A stretch of 64,000 nt of DNA, from NCBI GenBank assembly GCA_947566645.1, contig CANOKL010000011.1, forward strand, positions 1 to 64,000, read 5' to 3'. The number at the start of each line of letters is the position of its first letter. The first letter of the stretch is position 1. Made by a program: the position numbers and the translations under genes. The stretch is from an uncultured Lachnospiraceae bacterium. Lineage in GTDB: Bacteria; Bacillota; Clostridia; Lachnospirales; Lachnospiraceae. The notes under the pieces are model-generated. The model searched no databases. It was given only the letters and a program-made list of their open reading frames with translations, and had not been told where the DNA came from. This document shows, one piece after another, positions 24,945 through 34,043 of this stretch.

Positions 24945-27089
24945 CTACTTTTGTATATTTTTCAACAGAAATTCACCTGATGCTTTCACGTACTCCCTGG
25001 TCTTTTCTCTCACTGCATCCCAGTCCACAGACGCATTGATATCAGAAATCTCATTTTCATCGCACAGTCTGTCCTGAAGGCCGTGGATTTCGATAATATT
25101 TCTCAGCCTGGCGCCCAGATTGCTGTGCACGAATGCCAGGAACTGTTTCTCATAGATGATGCAGAATGCAGCCGCATGGAAGGAGTTTGATACTACATAA
25201 TCCGCATGATGGATATATCCAAGGAACTCCGCCGGCCCCGCAGTATGGTCCACGTAAAAGCCTGCCTCTGTCCCCTGCTGCCCGGCCCGCACCTCTGTCA
25301 CCGGAAGTCCGGTCTCCTCTGCCAGCTTCTTCGCATAGTCTGACATGGCTTTATTGGGCTCTGTGACATACACGAAGATATACCCCTTCTTCTCTGCCCT
25401 CTCAGGAATCCGTTCCACCCTCTGCCAGGATTCCTTCTTCAGGAAAAATACAGGATCCAGCACTGCCGTCACATCATGTCCGCAGAATTTCTGCACATAG
25501 GGGATGGCAGCCTCCTCCCTTACAGATACCGCATCCACATGCTGCAGCAGTTCCCCGAACTCCCTGTCATGGCAGGATGCAAGCTCTGATCCCCCGAAAC
25601 TTGCCGCATAGGAGACAGCTCTCTCCTTATATTTATTCTGGAATGCCCCGAAATACGCCTTCCTAAGCCCACATGTAATATCCGGGTTCCAGATCTGGTC
25701 GCTTCCAAGTACATAGTTTCTGTATTTCAGTCTCTTAAGGCCGCGCTCACTCAGAAACTTACGCTGCCTCTTATCCACCACGTATCTGTATCTGAAATAA
25801 TTCATATTCTTACGCTGCATGGCGAAGTCCTCCTTCGTCCGCAGGTGTGCCATAAATCCGTTCCACATATTGAACAGTCCCCATATACGTCCCTTAAGCC
25901 CCTTAATCGGCGCATATGGGATCCACCAGTGCCTGCCCGTCATGTAGACCGGTTCATAGCGGACAATCTCCGCCTTCCTGCCATTTTTCCTGAGAAATGT
26001 CCGAAGCCCGTATGCCTGCAGCATGGCTCCGTAATTGTTGGAACAGTGGAACGTAAGAATCCCGGTATCCGCCTGATTCTTCTTCATAGTAATCTCCTCC
26101 TTCACCTTTAATAACACTGGAACCACCCCGTTTACCGGACGGTAGAGCGGATAACAGGAAAAGCACAGGCCAAACAGCACCTTCTCGCTCAGACAGAGCC
26201 TTCCAAACAGCGGACGTCCCGCCTCTTCAAGCGCTTCCCTGCGAAGAGCCTGAAAAGCTGCCCTGTCCCCGGCGCCTCTGTATGCCCCGTAAGTTCTCTC
26301 CATCTGCACAGCCAGAAGACGCTCCCAGGCAAGGGCATAATCCGGATGTCCCCTTCTTAACTCCCCGTCCCGGATTCTCCTGCTGCTTTCAAGATAATCC
26401 ACTCCCTTTCGCATAACCTGGGAGCCTGTTGCACTGTCCGGATGCATCCGGTAATAATACCAGTCCCGTTTAAGATAAGCCGCCCTCATCCCCTGGGAAA
26501 TCAGTGAATACAAAAACAGCGTATCCTCCCCTCTTGCCAGTCCTTCCTCAAACCGGAGCTCCCCAATCCGTTCTCTCTTGATCAGCTTGCCGCCAATGCC
26601 TGACATTTCATCCCTGTATTTTATATGGAACCATTCCTCTGCATTTCCCGCATCTGCTCTTTCCCACCGGACGCTTCCATACATCCTGCATCCTTCCTCC
26701 AGGGCTACATTCATCTGATCCACATGCACTCTGCTGTATCCGCAGAACAGAAGCTCTGCCCGGGATGTCTGCACCTCCTTTAGCATCTCCTCGAATAACC
26801 GGGGATGGATCCCATCATCACTGTCCAGGAAAAATACATAATCCCCTTCGGCAAGATCAAGTCCCCGGTTCCTTGCCGCAGACACTCCTGCATTCTCCTG
26901 ACAGACAAGCCGGATCCGTTCATCCCCAGAAGCAGCTTCCCTGCACAGCCCGGCTCCCCTGTCCGTTGATCCGTCATCCACCACAATGACTTCAAAATCT
27001 CCGCAGGACTGCCCGCTCACCGTTCCAAGGCATTCCTTAATAAACTTTTCTGCATTATACAACGGAATAATGACCGATATCCTCTTCAT
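24945..27089 (-). CDS. Fusion of GT2 glycosyltransferase and polysaccharide pyruvyl transferase
   Basis: 714 residues. Residues 1-330 are a GT2 enzyme (ISVIIPLYNAEKFIKECLGT, VVDDGSTDRG, ENAGVSAARNRG, FLDSDDG near residue 90, RGEDTLFLYSL). Residues 335-714 are a PS_pyruv_trans domain that would move pyruvate from PEP onto a sugar as a ketal: GILTFHCSNNYGAMLQAYGL, GSDQIWNPD, SYAASFG, and SNSFHAAAFCIIYEKQFLAF near the end. The junction codes KVKEEITMKK, where the DNA itself spells GGAGGAG seven bases before the Met-335 codon, so the second half could also be made separately. Together with the F420-like protein and flippase it fits a pyruvylated glycan pathway. Confidence 0.85.
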   Translation of the reverse strand: MKRISVIIPLYNAEKFIKECLGTVSGQSCGDFEVIVVDDGSTDRGAGLCREAASGDERIRLVCQENAGVSAARNRGLDLAEGDYVFFLDSDDGIHPRLFEEMLKEVQTSRAELLFCGYSRVHVDQMNVALEEGCRMYGSVRWERADAGNAEEWFHIKYRDEMSGIGGKLIKRERIGELRFEEGLARGEDTLFLYSLISQGMRAAYLKRDWYYYRMHPDSATGSQVMRKGVDYLESSRRIRDGELRRGHPDYALAWERLLAVQMERTYGAYRGAGDRAAFQALRREALEEAGRPLFGRLCLSEKVLFGLCFSCYPLYRPVNGVVPVLLKVKEEITMKKNQADTGILTFHCSNNYGAMLQAYGLRTFLRKNGRKAEIVRYEPVYMTGRHWWIPYAPIKGLKGRIWGLFNMWNGFMAHLRTKEDFAMQRKNMNYFRYRYVVDKRQRKFLSERGLKRLKYRNYVLGSDQIWNPDITCGLRKAYFGAFQNKYKERAVSYAASFGGSELASCHDREFGELLQHVDAVSVREEAAIPYVQKFCGHDVTAVLDPVFFLKKESWQRVERIPERAEKKGYIFVYVTEPNKAMSDYAKKLAEETGLPVTEVRAGQQGTEAGFYVDHTAGPAEFLGYIHHADYVVSNSFHAAAFCIIYEKQFLAFVHSNLGARLRNIIEIHGLQDRLCDENEISDINASVDWDAVREKTREYVKASGEFLLKNIQK
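26085..26100 (-). promoter_or_regulatory. Internal ribosome binding site and start codon at the fusion joint
   Basis: Minus-strand GGAGGAGATTACTATG inside the 24945-27089 frame: a full Shine-Dalgarno sequence with ideal spacing to the ATG at 26087-26085, which begins the pyruvyl transferase domain. It suggests two genes that became joined, or overlapping products. Confidence 0.6.
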
Positions 27090-27116
27090 AACAGCGTCCT
27101 CTCCTTACTCCTGTAT

Positions 27117-27163
27117 CATGTTCTTACGGAATGCGCAGTTTATGCGCATTCCTGACCCGTGAA
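27117..27163. repeat. Short palindromic repeat (CATGTTCT.ACGGAAT ... CCCGTGAA), right copy
   Basis: CATGTTCTTACGGAATGCGC to CCCGTGAA, with a perfect inner stem GGAATGCGC/GCGCATTCC. Related to 24667-24741. The interval 27090-27413 holds this, an ACAGTGA/TCACTGT pair and the shortened MITE, and no gene. Confidence 0.5.
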
Positions 27164-27258
27164 CAGTGATTCAAGCACATTATTCACTGTTAATTATGCA
27201 ACGCTATACTGGTTTTTTCCCCCGGATAATGATATAATAGCGTTACTGTTCACAGACC

Positions 27259-27378
27259 AATGTCATTTAGTTAAGCCAGTACACAGCGTCTGAGTACCGC
27301 TGCGTTTGGAACCGAGCGAAAGCGTGTCTGAAAGAGAACTACATCATGTCAGACGCGTCCGGCTTAACCAAATGACAT
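27259..27378. mobile_element. MITE-like long inverted repeat, internally deleted copy
   Basis: Same ends as 24742-24930 (AATGTCATTTAGTTAAGCC and complement) but 67 bp are missing from the middle, removing most of one arm. Elsewhere it is nearly identical to the full copy. It ends 35 bp before the start of the plus-strand gene at 27414 and may affect that gene's expression. Confidence 0.7.
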
Positions 27379-27413
27379 CAGTATAAAATATTCTAAGACA
27401 GGAACTACATTCT

Positions 27414-28847
27414 ATGAAAACCAGAAAAAAACTTACCACCATCATACTAACCCTGTGTGCCTGTGTGACCGCAGGATGCCTTTTTTTATTTACCACATGC
27501 CGTTTCATCAGCTATTCTTCCCTTCCCTGCGCAGAATCCGCCAGGGAACTTCGCAACCCTTATATTGGCTGGTACCAGATCTACAAATACGACCTCTCCG
27601 ACGCCTCTGCCTGTGACCTTACCGGAGTCCAGAACCTGGAGCATGGCGCCGGACTGGCGCTTTTAGAGTTCAATCTTCAAGGCTTCGCCAATGGTCCGGT
27701 CAGCGAATCTGCGCTGAAGCTTCTGGAGCATATCCTGAAAAGCTGGCAGGCAGCCGGAAGACAGCTGATCATACGCTTCCTCTATGACTGGGACGGAAAC
27801 GCCCTGGAAAAAGAGCCCGGAGAACTTACCGTCATCCTTGGGCATATGACACAGACCGCTGAAGTCATAAACCGGTATCCTGACTGCGTCTATATCTTAC
27901 AAGGGCTTTTTATCGGCTCCTGGGGTGAGATGCATGGATCCCGCTATGCCAATACAGATGATATGATGACTCTGGCAGAGCACCTGTATGAGGTCACAGA
28001 CCCTTCCATCTTCCTTGCAGTACGCACTCCGGAGCAGTGGCGTCTCCTTGCAGGCTCTGATGAACCCCTTACCGGGGACTCTGCATACGACGGTTCACTG
28101 GCCTCAAGACTCAGTCTCTTTAATGACGGCATGATGGGCTCTGCCACAGACTTAAATACCTACGCAGAGAATTCCTCCCCTGCCGCCACACCTTACGGAA
28201 TGAGAAACCGCCAGGATGAGCTTGCCTTCCAGAACCTCTTATGTGCTTATGTGCCAAACGGCGGCGAAGCTGTGATTGATAACCCTTATAACGACTTCCC
28301 CACTGCCATTGAAACACTTGCAGATACCCATGTCTCTTACCTGAACGAGACCTACGATCCCGCTGTCCTGGAAAAATGGAAGGCTGCTTCCTATACCGGA
28401 GATGGCCCTTATCATGGAATGAATGGCTTTGACTATATCTCCAGGCACTTAGGATACCGCTATGTCCTGCGCTCCTTAGAATGCCCCGGCATCCTCCCCT
28501 GGGAAAGGGAGGGAAGCGTTACCCTCACCCTGGAAAATACGGGCTTTTCCACCAGCTTCCGTTCCTTTGACTGCTCCCTGATTCTTAAAAATACCCGGAC
28601 CGGCAGGGCACACAGCCTGCCGCTTGCATGTGATACCCGCTTTTTTCTGCCAGGCACACATCTGACACTGAATACAACATTTCATACCCATGAATATTCC
28701 GCGGGAACCTATGATCTGTACCTGAAGATCACGGATCCCGCCACAGATCTGCCGGTTCTTCCTGCCAACGAAGGAACCCTGACCGAAGACGGCCTTCTCA
28801 TCGGAAGTCTAAAGATCAGCATATACCCCTGGGGCAATAGATCCTAG
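27414..28847 (+). CDS. DUF4832/DUF4874-type protein, membrane-anchored
   Basis: 477 residues with an N-terminal membrane or signal segment (LTTIILTLCACVTAGCLFLF). The body has the features of the DUF4874 TIM-barrel plus DUF4832 beta-domain pair: RNPYIGWYQIY, FIGSWGEMHGSRY (a GEMH Glu is a plausible acid), FNDGMMGS, VPNGGEA, HVSYLN and HLGYRYVLR. The fold resembles glycoside hydrolases but no activity is established. It is the only plus-strand gene in the 18.2-64 kb polysaccharide and surface region and overlaps the end of its paralogue by 39 bp, tail to tail. It probably acts outside the cell on a glycan. Confidence 0.8.
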   Translation: MKTRKKLTTIILTLCACVTAGCLFLFTTCRFISYSSLPCAESARELRNPYIGWYQIYKYDLSDASACDLTGVQNLEHGAGLALLEFNLQGFANGPVSESALKLLEHILKSWQAAGRQLIIRFLYDWDGNALEKEPGELTVILGHMTQTAEVINRYPDCVYILQGLFIGSWGEMHGSRYANTDDMMTLAEHLYEVTDPSIFLAVRTPEQWRLLAGSDEPLTGDSAYDGSLASRLSLFNDGMMGSATDLNTYAENSSPAATPYGMRNRQDELAFQNLLCAYVPNGGEAVIDNPYNDFPTAIETLADTHVSYLNETYDPAVLEKWKAASYTGDGPYHGMNGFDYISRHLGYRYVLRSLECPGILPWEREGSVTLTLENTGFSTSFRSFDCSLILKNTRTGRAHSLPLACDTRFFLPGTHLTLNTTFHTHEYSAGTYDLYLKITDPATDLPVLPANEGTLTEDGLLIGSLKISIYPWGNRS

Positions 28848-30182
28848 CAAAACCTGGTCCCCGGCTCCCTTATTTGCAAAGCGAAGGAGCCGGCCGTCCC
28901 TCCTTCTCCTAAGTTCAAGAAGGCATCTGACCCTGTCTGGCTGTCCCTCCCGGGTTCCAGGCAGCACAGCCTCTATCTGCGTCCTTTTTCCGCTTTCCCA
29001 TCTGCGGGCATCAGTATCCACAAGACTCCTGTATGATCTGTCCTGCCCCTCCAGTAAGACAAAGCAGTCCGCCTCTTCTGTAAGGCAGGCAAATCCAAGA
29101 TTTTGCACTGTAATCCGAAGGATCACTCCCAGTCCTTCCGCCCTTTTCTCTCTGGGGGAACACGAAACCGCTTCTACATCCCGGACAACAAACCGGTAGC
29201 CAAGATGGCATCCGATATACTCGTATCCGCTTCGTCCCTCAAAGCATCCGGCCTCTCTGACGATTTCCTTCCTCCAGCTGTCAAGACGCTCCTTGTGGTA
29301 AATACTGTTCAGATAGCTGATATGCATCTTCCTCATAAGCTCTGCTGCCTGCCGGTATCCGTTAAGATAAAGGCCGGACAATGCCTCGCCGCCATTTGGG
29401 GCTGCACCGACATTTTCTTCCTGCCACCTCAGCTCCTCCTCACGTCTCCAGGAATCTGTTCTTCCGGCTTCTCTCTCTGTCAGAGTTCCATACGTCCCCA
29501 GGTCAGTAGGGGAGCCGAACATTCCGTCATTATAAAGTGCAAGCCTTTCTTTCAGGCCGCTCTCCGTAAGGCGGCTCTGTGCCGCCATCCTCCACTGGGC
29601 AGGGGTGCGTACTGCAAGATAGCACCGGCCTTCCGTCGCCCTGTATAATGCATTCAGAAGACTGCATACTGCCTCCTCATCAAGGAATCTGGAATGATGC
29701 ATCTCTCCCCAGCTCCCTACAAGGATCCCCTGTATTACCAGGATATCCTCCGCGAATTCCTTCAGCACTTCTCCAAGCTGCCCGATATGCCGCTTCACCA
29801 GCGAGAGGTCTGACGGCTCCTTTGCGATACCAGCCCCGCTTATATCATAGGCAAATCTCAGAATCATCTGCTTCTTCCTCTCCCGGAAAAATTCCATAAT
29901 CCGGAAGATATGGCTGACCGCCTCCTGTGAAAATTCAGATTCCCTAAATGCCCCGATATCAATCAGTACAAGGGCCAGCTGCTCCTTCTCGCACTCTTCA
30001 TCAAGCCAGGTCTCTTCTGCCACCCGGCATGTGCCCTCCCGGGGCAGTGCCGTAAATGTATAGATATGATACCATCCGCACCCGGGATTAAAAAGCTGAT
30101 CACCCTTTTCCTGGTAATCCGCCTTCTGAAATCCAGCCGCATGTCTAGATCTTATCCGCACTGCGCAGTCCCACCTCCGCAT
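28809..30182 (-). CDS. DUF4832/DUF4874-type protein, paralogue without membrane anchor
   Basis: Up to 457 residues. It shares the landmark motifs of the neighbouring plus-strand paralogue: NPGCGWYHIY, ILVGSWGEMHHSRF, YNDGMFGS, APNGGEA, HISYLN and HLGYRFVVR. The N-terminus overlaps the preceding GT2 gene by 38 bp and shows no signal peptide, so either the true start is later, or a frameshift has separated the original leader (a neighbouring frame offers an ATG at about 30144). Start therefore uncertain. It is the last gene of the Pel-like operon. Function unknown; a glycan-acting enzyme is inferred from fold and context. Confidence 0.7.
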   Translation of the reverse strand: MRRWDCAVRIRSRHAAGFQKADYQEKGDQLFNPGCGWYHIYTFTALPREGTCRVAEETWLDEECEKEQLALVLIDIGAFRESEFSQEAVSHIFRIMEFFRERKKQMILRFAYDISGAGIAKEPSDLSLVKRHIGQLGEVLKEFAEDILVIQGILVGSWGEMHHSRFLDEEAVCSLLNALYRATEGRCYLAVRTPAQWRMAAQSRLTESGLKERLALYNDGMFGSPTDLGTYGTLTEREAGRTDSWRREEELRWQEENVGAAPNGGEALSGLYLNGYRQAAELMRKMHISYLNSIYHKERLDSWRKEIVREAGCFEGRSGYEYIGCHLGYRFVVRDVEAVSCSPREKRAEGLGVILRITVQNLGFACLTEEADCFVLLEGQDRSYRSLVDTDARRWESGKRTQIEAVLPGTREGQPDRVRCLLELRRRRDGRLLRFANKGAGDQVLLGSIAPGVYADL

Positions 30183-30927
30183 CCATCTTAAGAACCTTTA
30201 CTCTGAATAGCACAATCAGAACACTGTACATAACCCGGAGCATATACCAGAAGGGCTTAAGACCTGAATGCATACTCTTTCCTTCCAGTCTTGTATGCAT
30301 CACCGCCGGGATCTCCACCACGCGGAACTTCACAAGCATCATCAGAATAATCATATTTGCATCCGGATATTTATCATCAAAATGATTGTACTTTGAATAA
30401 TACAGGAAAGCCTTCCGGCTCAGCCCCTGCAGTCCGGTGGTTGGATCCGCAATCCGGTTTCCTGTAGTCCTGCGGATCAGGAAGCGGAACATGGAATAGA
30501 CAATCTTTTTCGCCATGGAAACCGGAAAGTCCCCGCTCCCCTCCATAAATCTTGCACCAAGTACAATATCCGGGCACTGCCCGTCCGGTCCTTTTTCCTT
30601 AAGCTTCTCATAGATGACAGGTATATTACACACATCATGCTGCCCGTCCCCGTCCATCTGGATCACATATTGATAGCCTCTGCGGACTGCGTACTTATAT
30701 CCGGTCTGCAGCGCACACCCGTAGCCCATGTTAAATAACTGGGAAATCATGGGATAGTGCATCTCCTTTACAATCCAGTTTGTAGAATCCGTAGAAGCAT
30801 CATTGATCACAAGAATATCCGCATTTTCCTTCATCTCCAGATTCTCAAGCTGGGTCAGTGTCCTGCGTATATTATTCCCCTCATTATAAGCAGGTATAAT
30901 AATTAACACATCCTTTTTCTTCATCAC
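30145..30927 (-). CDS. GT2 glycosyltransferase, dolichol-phosphate-mannose-synthase-like
   Basis: 260 residues. VLIIIPAYNEGNNIRRTLTQ, VINDASTDSTN, FNMGYGCALQTGYKYA and QMDGDGQHD are the standard signature of DPM1/DPG synthase-like enzymes, which charge polyprenyl phosphate with one sugar. TTGLQGLSRKAFLYYSKY and the basic C-terminus also fit. No C-terminal membrane pair, so it is peripheral. It overlaps the following DUF4832 gene and lies 45 bp after the GT4 gene. It could supply a lipid-linked sugar to the membrane proteins of the Pel-like operon. Confidence 0.88.
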   Translation of the reverse strand: MMKKKDVLIIIPAYNEGNNIRRTLTQLENLEMKENADILVINDASTDSTNWIVKEMHYPMISQLFNMGYGCALQTGYKYAVRRGYQYVIQMDGDGQHDVCNIPVIYEKLKEKGPDGQCPDIVLGARFMEGSGDFPVSMAKKIVYSMFRFLIRRTTGNRIADPTTGLQGLSRKAFLYYSKYNHFDDKYPDANMIILMMLVKFRVVEIPAVMHTRLEGKSMHSGLKPFWYMLRVMYSVLIVLFRVKVLKMDAEVGLRSADKI

Positions 30928-30971
30928 CGTACCTCCTGGTATTACTAGTACAGCATTGCATTAAGGCTGTA

Positions 30972-32198
30972 CTATATCAATTCGTTGTCAAGGAGCTCAT
31001 ACAGCTTTCCAAGCTCTTCCTCCTGCGATACTGCCTTTTGTGCAGCTGCCATGCCAAGTCTCTTTCTCTTTTCCTCATCTCCAAGGAGCTCCCTGATACT
31101 GTCCGCAATTGCTTCCGGCTTAAGCTCACACAGGATTCCATCCCGGCCTGTCTCAATCTGCTCCCTGTTTCCGTTGCAGTCTGAGGCAATCACCGCGCAC
31201 TCCAGGGTCTGGGCCTCCTGGATCGCAATACTTTTTCCCTCAAACCTGGTGGCATGGATATACAGATCCGCCTGCGCATAATAGGGGTAAGGATTCGTAA
31301 CCGCTCCCAGAAGCACAAAGTCCTCGGAAAGCCCAAGCGCGGCAATCTTCTTTTCCAGCATCCTCCGCTGGTCCCCGTCCCCAAGTACATACCACCTGGC
31401 CTGAATGCCTGCATCTTTCAAAAGCTTCATTGCATCTATGGCAATATCATACGCCTTCTGATAAGTAAGCCTTCCCACTGTCAGAAGGCGCATCCCTTCA
31501 TAATTATCCCGGAAACCTCCCGGCTCCCCCGCGCGCCTGCGGATTCCTTCCTGGTCAATCAGGTTATGGAAAATATCTGTCCTGGCCTCATACTCAGGAT
31601 ACACCTTCAGGAAATGAGTTCTCACTTCATCTGACACGGTGAAGATCCGGTCAAATTTCCCAAAACATCCCCGGTCCATCCTCCGTGTATACCCTGCGCT
31701 CTCATAGTCAATATGTATAAATGCACATTTTCTCTTTGCCTGCACATGCTCAGCCACATAGTAGGCAGAGGCCCCCTCCAGATATGCCACTGCCAGGTCA
31801 AAGGTCACCGGAAAACGCTGCGCGCCGTCTGAGAGCATTCTCCACAAGAGCTTATCCGTCTGAACCTTTCCGCTTTGCCTCATTTCCGAAAAATTCGTGG
31901 AGATGCCCCGAAGCTTCCTCGAAAATTCTCCATTTCTCAAAAAGCTTAAGAGCACTGCTTTTGCCATATCGCCCTTTCCCTTTCCGGACAGAACCGGTCT
32001 GCTGCTAAAGTTCTGGTTCAGGAGTTTTACATGGGAAGGCAGCTCTCCAATCATCTCTCCCTGCCCCATAATCACATAAAGAAATAATTGATATTCTCTC
32101 GCATCAAGCCGCCTTAAGAGCTCCAGAAGCGCTGTCTCTGCACCGGCGCGTCCCAGTGTATTAACTACGAATAATATCTTTTTTCTCTTCTTTTTCAT
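30972..32198 (-). CDS. GT4 family glycosyltransferase
   Basis: 408 residues from the ATG at 32198, which follows GGAGGGC and continues as MKKKRKKILFVVNTLGRAGA. GT-B fold: RAGAETALLELLRRL at the N-terminus, LTVGRLTYQKAYDIAIDAMK and HATRFEGKSIAIQEAQTLE (the EX7E region) in the donor half, then SDCNGNREQI. It overlaps the end of the DUF2304-like gene by 38 bp, so translation is coupled. Not a usual member of the core pel locus; in this operon it may decorate the polymer or make a primer. Confidence 0.88.
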   Translation of the reverse strand: MKKKRKKILFVVNTLGRAGAETALLELLRRLDAREYQLFLYVIMGQGEMIGELPSHVKLLNQNFSSRPVLSGKGKGDMAKAVLLSFLRNGEFSRKLRGISTNFSEMRQSGKVQTDKLLWRMLSDGAQRFPVTFDLAVAYLEGASAYYVAEHVQAKRKCAFIHIDYESAGYTRRMDRGCFGKFDRIFTVSDEVRTHFLKVYPEYEARTDIFHNLIDQEGIRRRAGEPGGFRDNYEGMRLLTVGRLTYQKAYDIAIDAMKLLKDAGIQARWYVLGDGDQRRMLEKKIAALGLSEDFVLLGAVTNPYPYYAQADLYIHATRFEGKSIAIQEAQTLECAVIASDCNGNREQIETGRDGILCELKPEAIADSIRELLGDEEKRKRLGMAAAQKAVSQEEELGKLYELLDNELI

Positions 32199-32574
32199 CA
32201 CTGCCCTCCACGATACTGGAAATCCTCTCAAGCTCATTCATCAGCCGTTCGTTTTCCTGGTTCAGCATGGATACCTGCATCGCCATCTCCCGCGTCTTTA
32301 ACAGAAGCTGGGAAATCATGACACTATTTCGAAATTCTTCGAACAAAAAGATCGCTCCCACACAGGCAAACGCAAGCCCCGTACCGGATGCAAGGCGCTT
32401 TGTCCACTCAGAAAATACAGGGACACACCCTATTAAAATCAGCACAATTCCCAGAAGCTCCCAGATCACTGTATAATTGACCGTAATCTTCTTGTAGGAA
32501 TGCATCAGAAAGCTGACCACCATAAGCACAAGCCCTGCAGCCGCAATTCCCAGTTTTACAACTAAACTACCCAT
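32161..32574 (-). CDS. DUF2304-like small membrane protein
   Basis: 137 residues from the ATG at 32574, preceded by GAGGAG. Three hydrophobic segments in the first 95 residues, then a coiled coil (KTREMAMQVSMLNQENERLM) and an acidic/basic tail. This arrangement matches DUF2304 proteins that occur next to GT2 and GT4 genes in glycan clusters, where they are thought to assist a glycosyltransferase at the membrane. Its first codons overlap the end of the PelG-like gene and its end overlaps the GT4 gene. Confidence 0.75.
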   Translation of the reverse strand: MGSLVVKLGIAAAGLVLMVVSFLMHSYKKITVNYTVIWELLGIVLILIGCVPVFSEWTKRLASGTGLAFACVGAIFLFEEFRNSVMISQLLLKTREMAMQVSMLNQENERLMNELERISSIVEGSDEKEEKKDIIRS

Positions 32575-34039
32575 CCTGTCTCTCCTCGCTTCCAATTTTT
32601 TCTGTTCTATCGTAAACCTTTCCCGGCGGCTGCGTGCCTGCTCCAGGCTTCAGGATTGAGCCCTCACAGAAAATATGCACATCCAGCCGTCTCTCCATAT
32701 ATCTCAGCCGGAAATAAGCAACCGTAAAACCCGAGAAAGCACCCAGCACAACCCCCAGTCCGTACCACAGCTCCGGCAGACGGGACGCCAGGATACTGCC
32801 CAGGAGTGTTACAAGACAAAAGGTTACTGATGTAAGCGTAGCCCCTGTCAGGTCATTAAAGTAATATAAGAATATGATTTCCGAATACATCAGAAATACA
32901 ATAAAATACCCTGCCACCAGGCATGGATAAATCCTGAGTGTAAGGTTCGAAAATCCAAGCCTTAAAAGTATTGCAGTACAGATCAGATATACCACTGAGG
33001 TGATAATGAACTGCACCCTCACAAGGCTCATAAGCTCACTGGAGAGCTGCCGGAACATCTCTGTCCTGGCAATGTCAATATCCGCCCCCCGCCCGCCGAT
33101 CACAGATTCTGAATAGTTTTTATATTTATCATGAAAATACATCTCGACCCGTGCAATAAAGATGACAGTTGCCGAGATATTGGTAAACATGGCAAGACAG
33201 GTTGCCATGTCATAAGGCTGGTTGCACACAAAGGTTTTCACAAGCACCATCCGCATATCCGTGGTCCAGAATACAAAATTATGAATATAAAGCCCCAGGA
33301 TATAGCAGAAGTTTGCCACCACCAGCTGCCAGTATTTCTTAAAATATCTGAGTACTGACCGATACCGGTTGCTGTTCTTTGTAAAATACCGTTTTACAAT
33401 GGCAATCTCCAGAAATGCAATCAGATAAAAGCCCGTCATCAGCGCAAACAGCATACTCTCCCTGATTCCCCACTTCATAACATACCGGAGGAACAGTGAA
33501 AAGAAAAACGCCCACACCATGCCAATGGAATAAAACAGAGAGATTCTCTGATAATCCTTTGCAATCGAGAGATACACCATAGAGTAAAATACAAGTACAA
33601 GCGCAATATAGCCGCAATATCCGGTGAACACATAAAACACATCCACCTTTCCCACGAAATGCTCCCACAGACAGAAGGGAATCCCCAGAAGACTGCTTAA
33701 GGACAGATTCATCAGCATTCCCAGATAATAGCATGGCCTGATATCCTGATAGCGTTCCTCAAAGATTACATCTGACATATATTTTGACAGGACTGAATTA
33801 AACGGGGCGCATGTAAGCAGTGCAAAGATGAAGATATATAGCACTGTACAGGAAAACAGCTCCCTCTCAATTACCCCGAGGCTGCTGAACTTCAGGAAAT
33901 GTCCCATGAGCATAATATTTATAATGATTACAAACATAGGAGTCACCGTGGACATGGAACTGTATCCAAATCCAATGAGATACGTTGTAACCGTACTTTT
34001 TTCAAAGATCTTACTTAGTTTTTCACCTATCCCGGACAT
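32567..34039 (-). CDS. pelG: PelG-like polysaccharide transporter
   Basis: 490 residues, polytopic with about 12 membrane segments and no ATPase, MOP/Wzx-like. The N-terminus (IGFGYSSMSTVTPMFVIIIN) and the LYIHNFVFWTTDMR and MATCLAMFTNISATVIFIAR segments are characteristic of PelG, the presumed inner-membrane exporter of Pel polysaccharide that works with PelD, PelE and PelF. The ATG at 34039 starts five bases after the PelF stop; the upstream in-frame TTG is less likely. Order pelF-pelG matches both P. aeruginosa and Bacillus cereus loci. Confidence 0.85.
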   Translation of the reverse strand: MSGIGEKLSKIFEKSTVTTYLIGFGYSSMSTVTPMFVIIINIMLMGHFLKFSSLGVIERELFSCTVLYIFIFALLTCAPFNSVLSKYMSDVIFEERYQDIRPCYYLGMLMNLSLSSLLGIPFCLWEHFVGKVDVFYVFTGYCGYIALVLVFYSMVYLSIAKDYQRISLFYSIGMVWAFFFSLFLRYVMKWGIRESMLFALMTGFYLIAFLEIAIVKRYFTKNSNRYRSVLRYFKKYWQLVVANFCYILGLYIHNFVFWTTDMRMVLVKTFVCNQPYDMATCLAMFTNISATVIFIARVEMYFHDKYKNYSESVIGGRGADIDIARTEMFRQLSSELMSLVRVQFIITSVVYLICTAILLRLGFSNLTLRIYPCLVAGYFIVFLMYSEIIFLYYFNDLTGATLTSVTFCLVTLLGSILASRLPELWYGLGVVLGAFSGFTVAYFRLRYMERRLDVHIFCEGSILKPGAGTQPPGKVYDRTEKIGSEERQDG

Positions 34040-34043
34040 CAAT

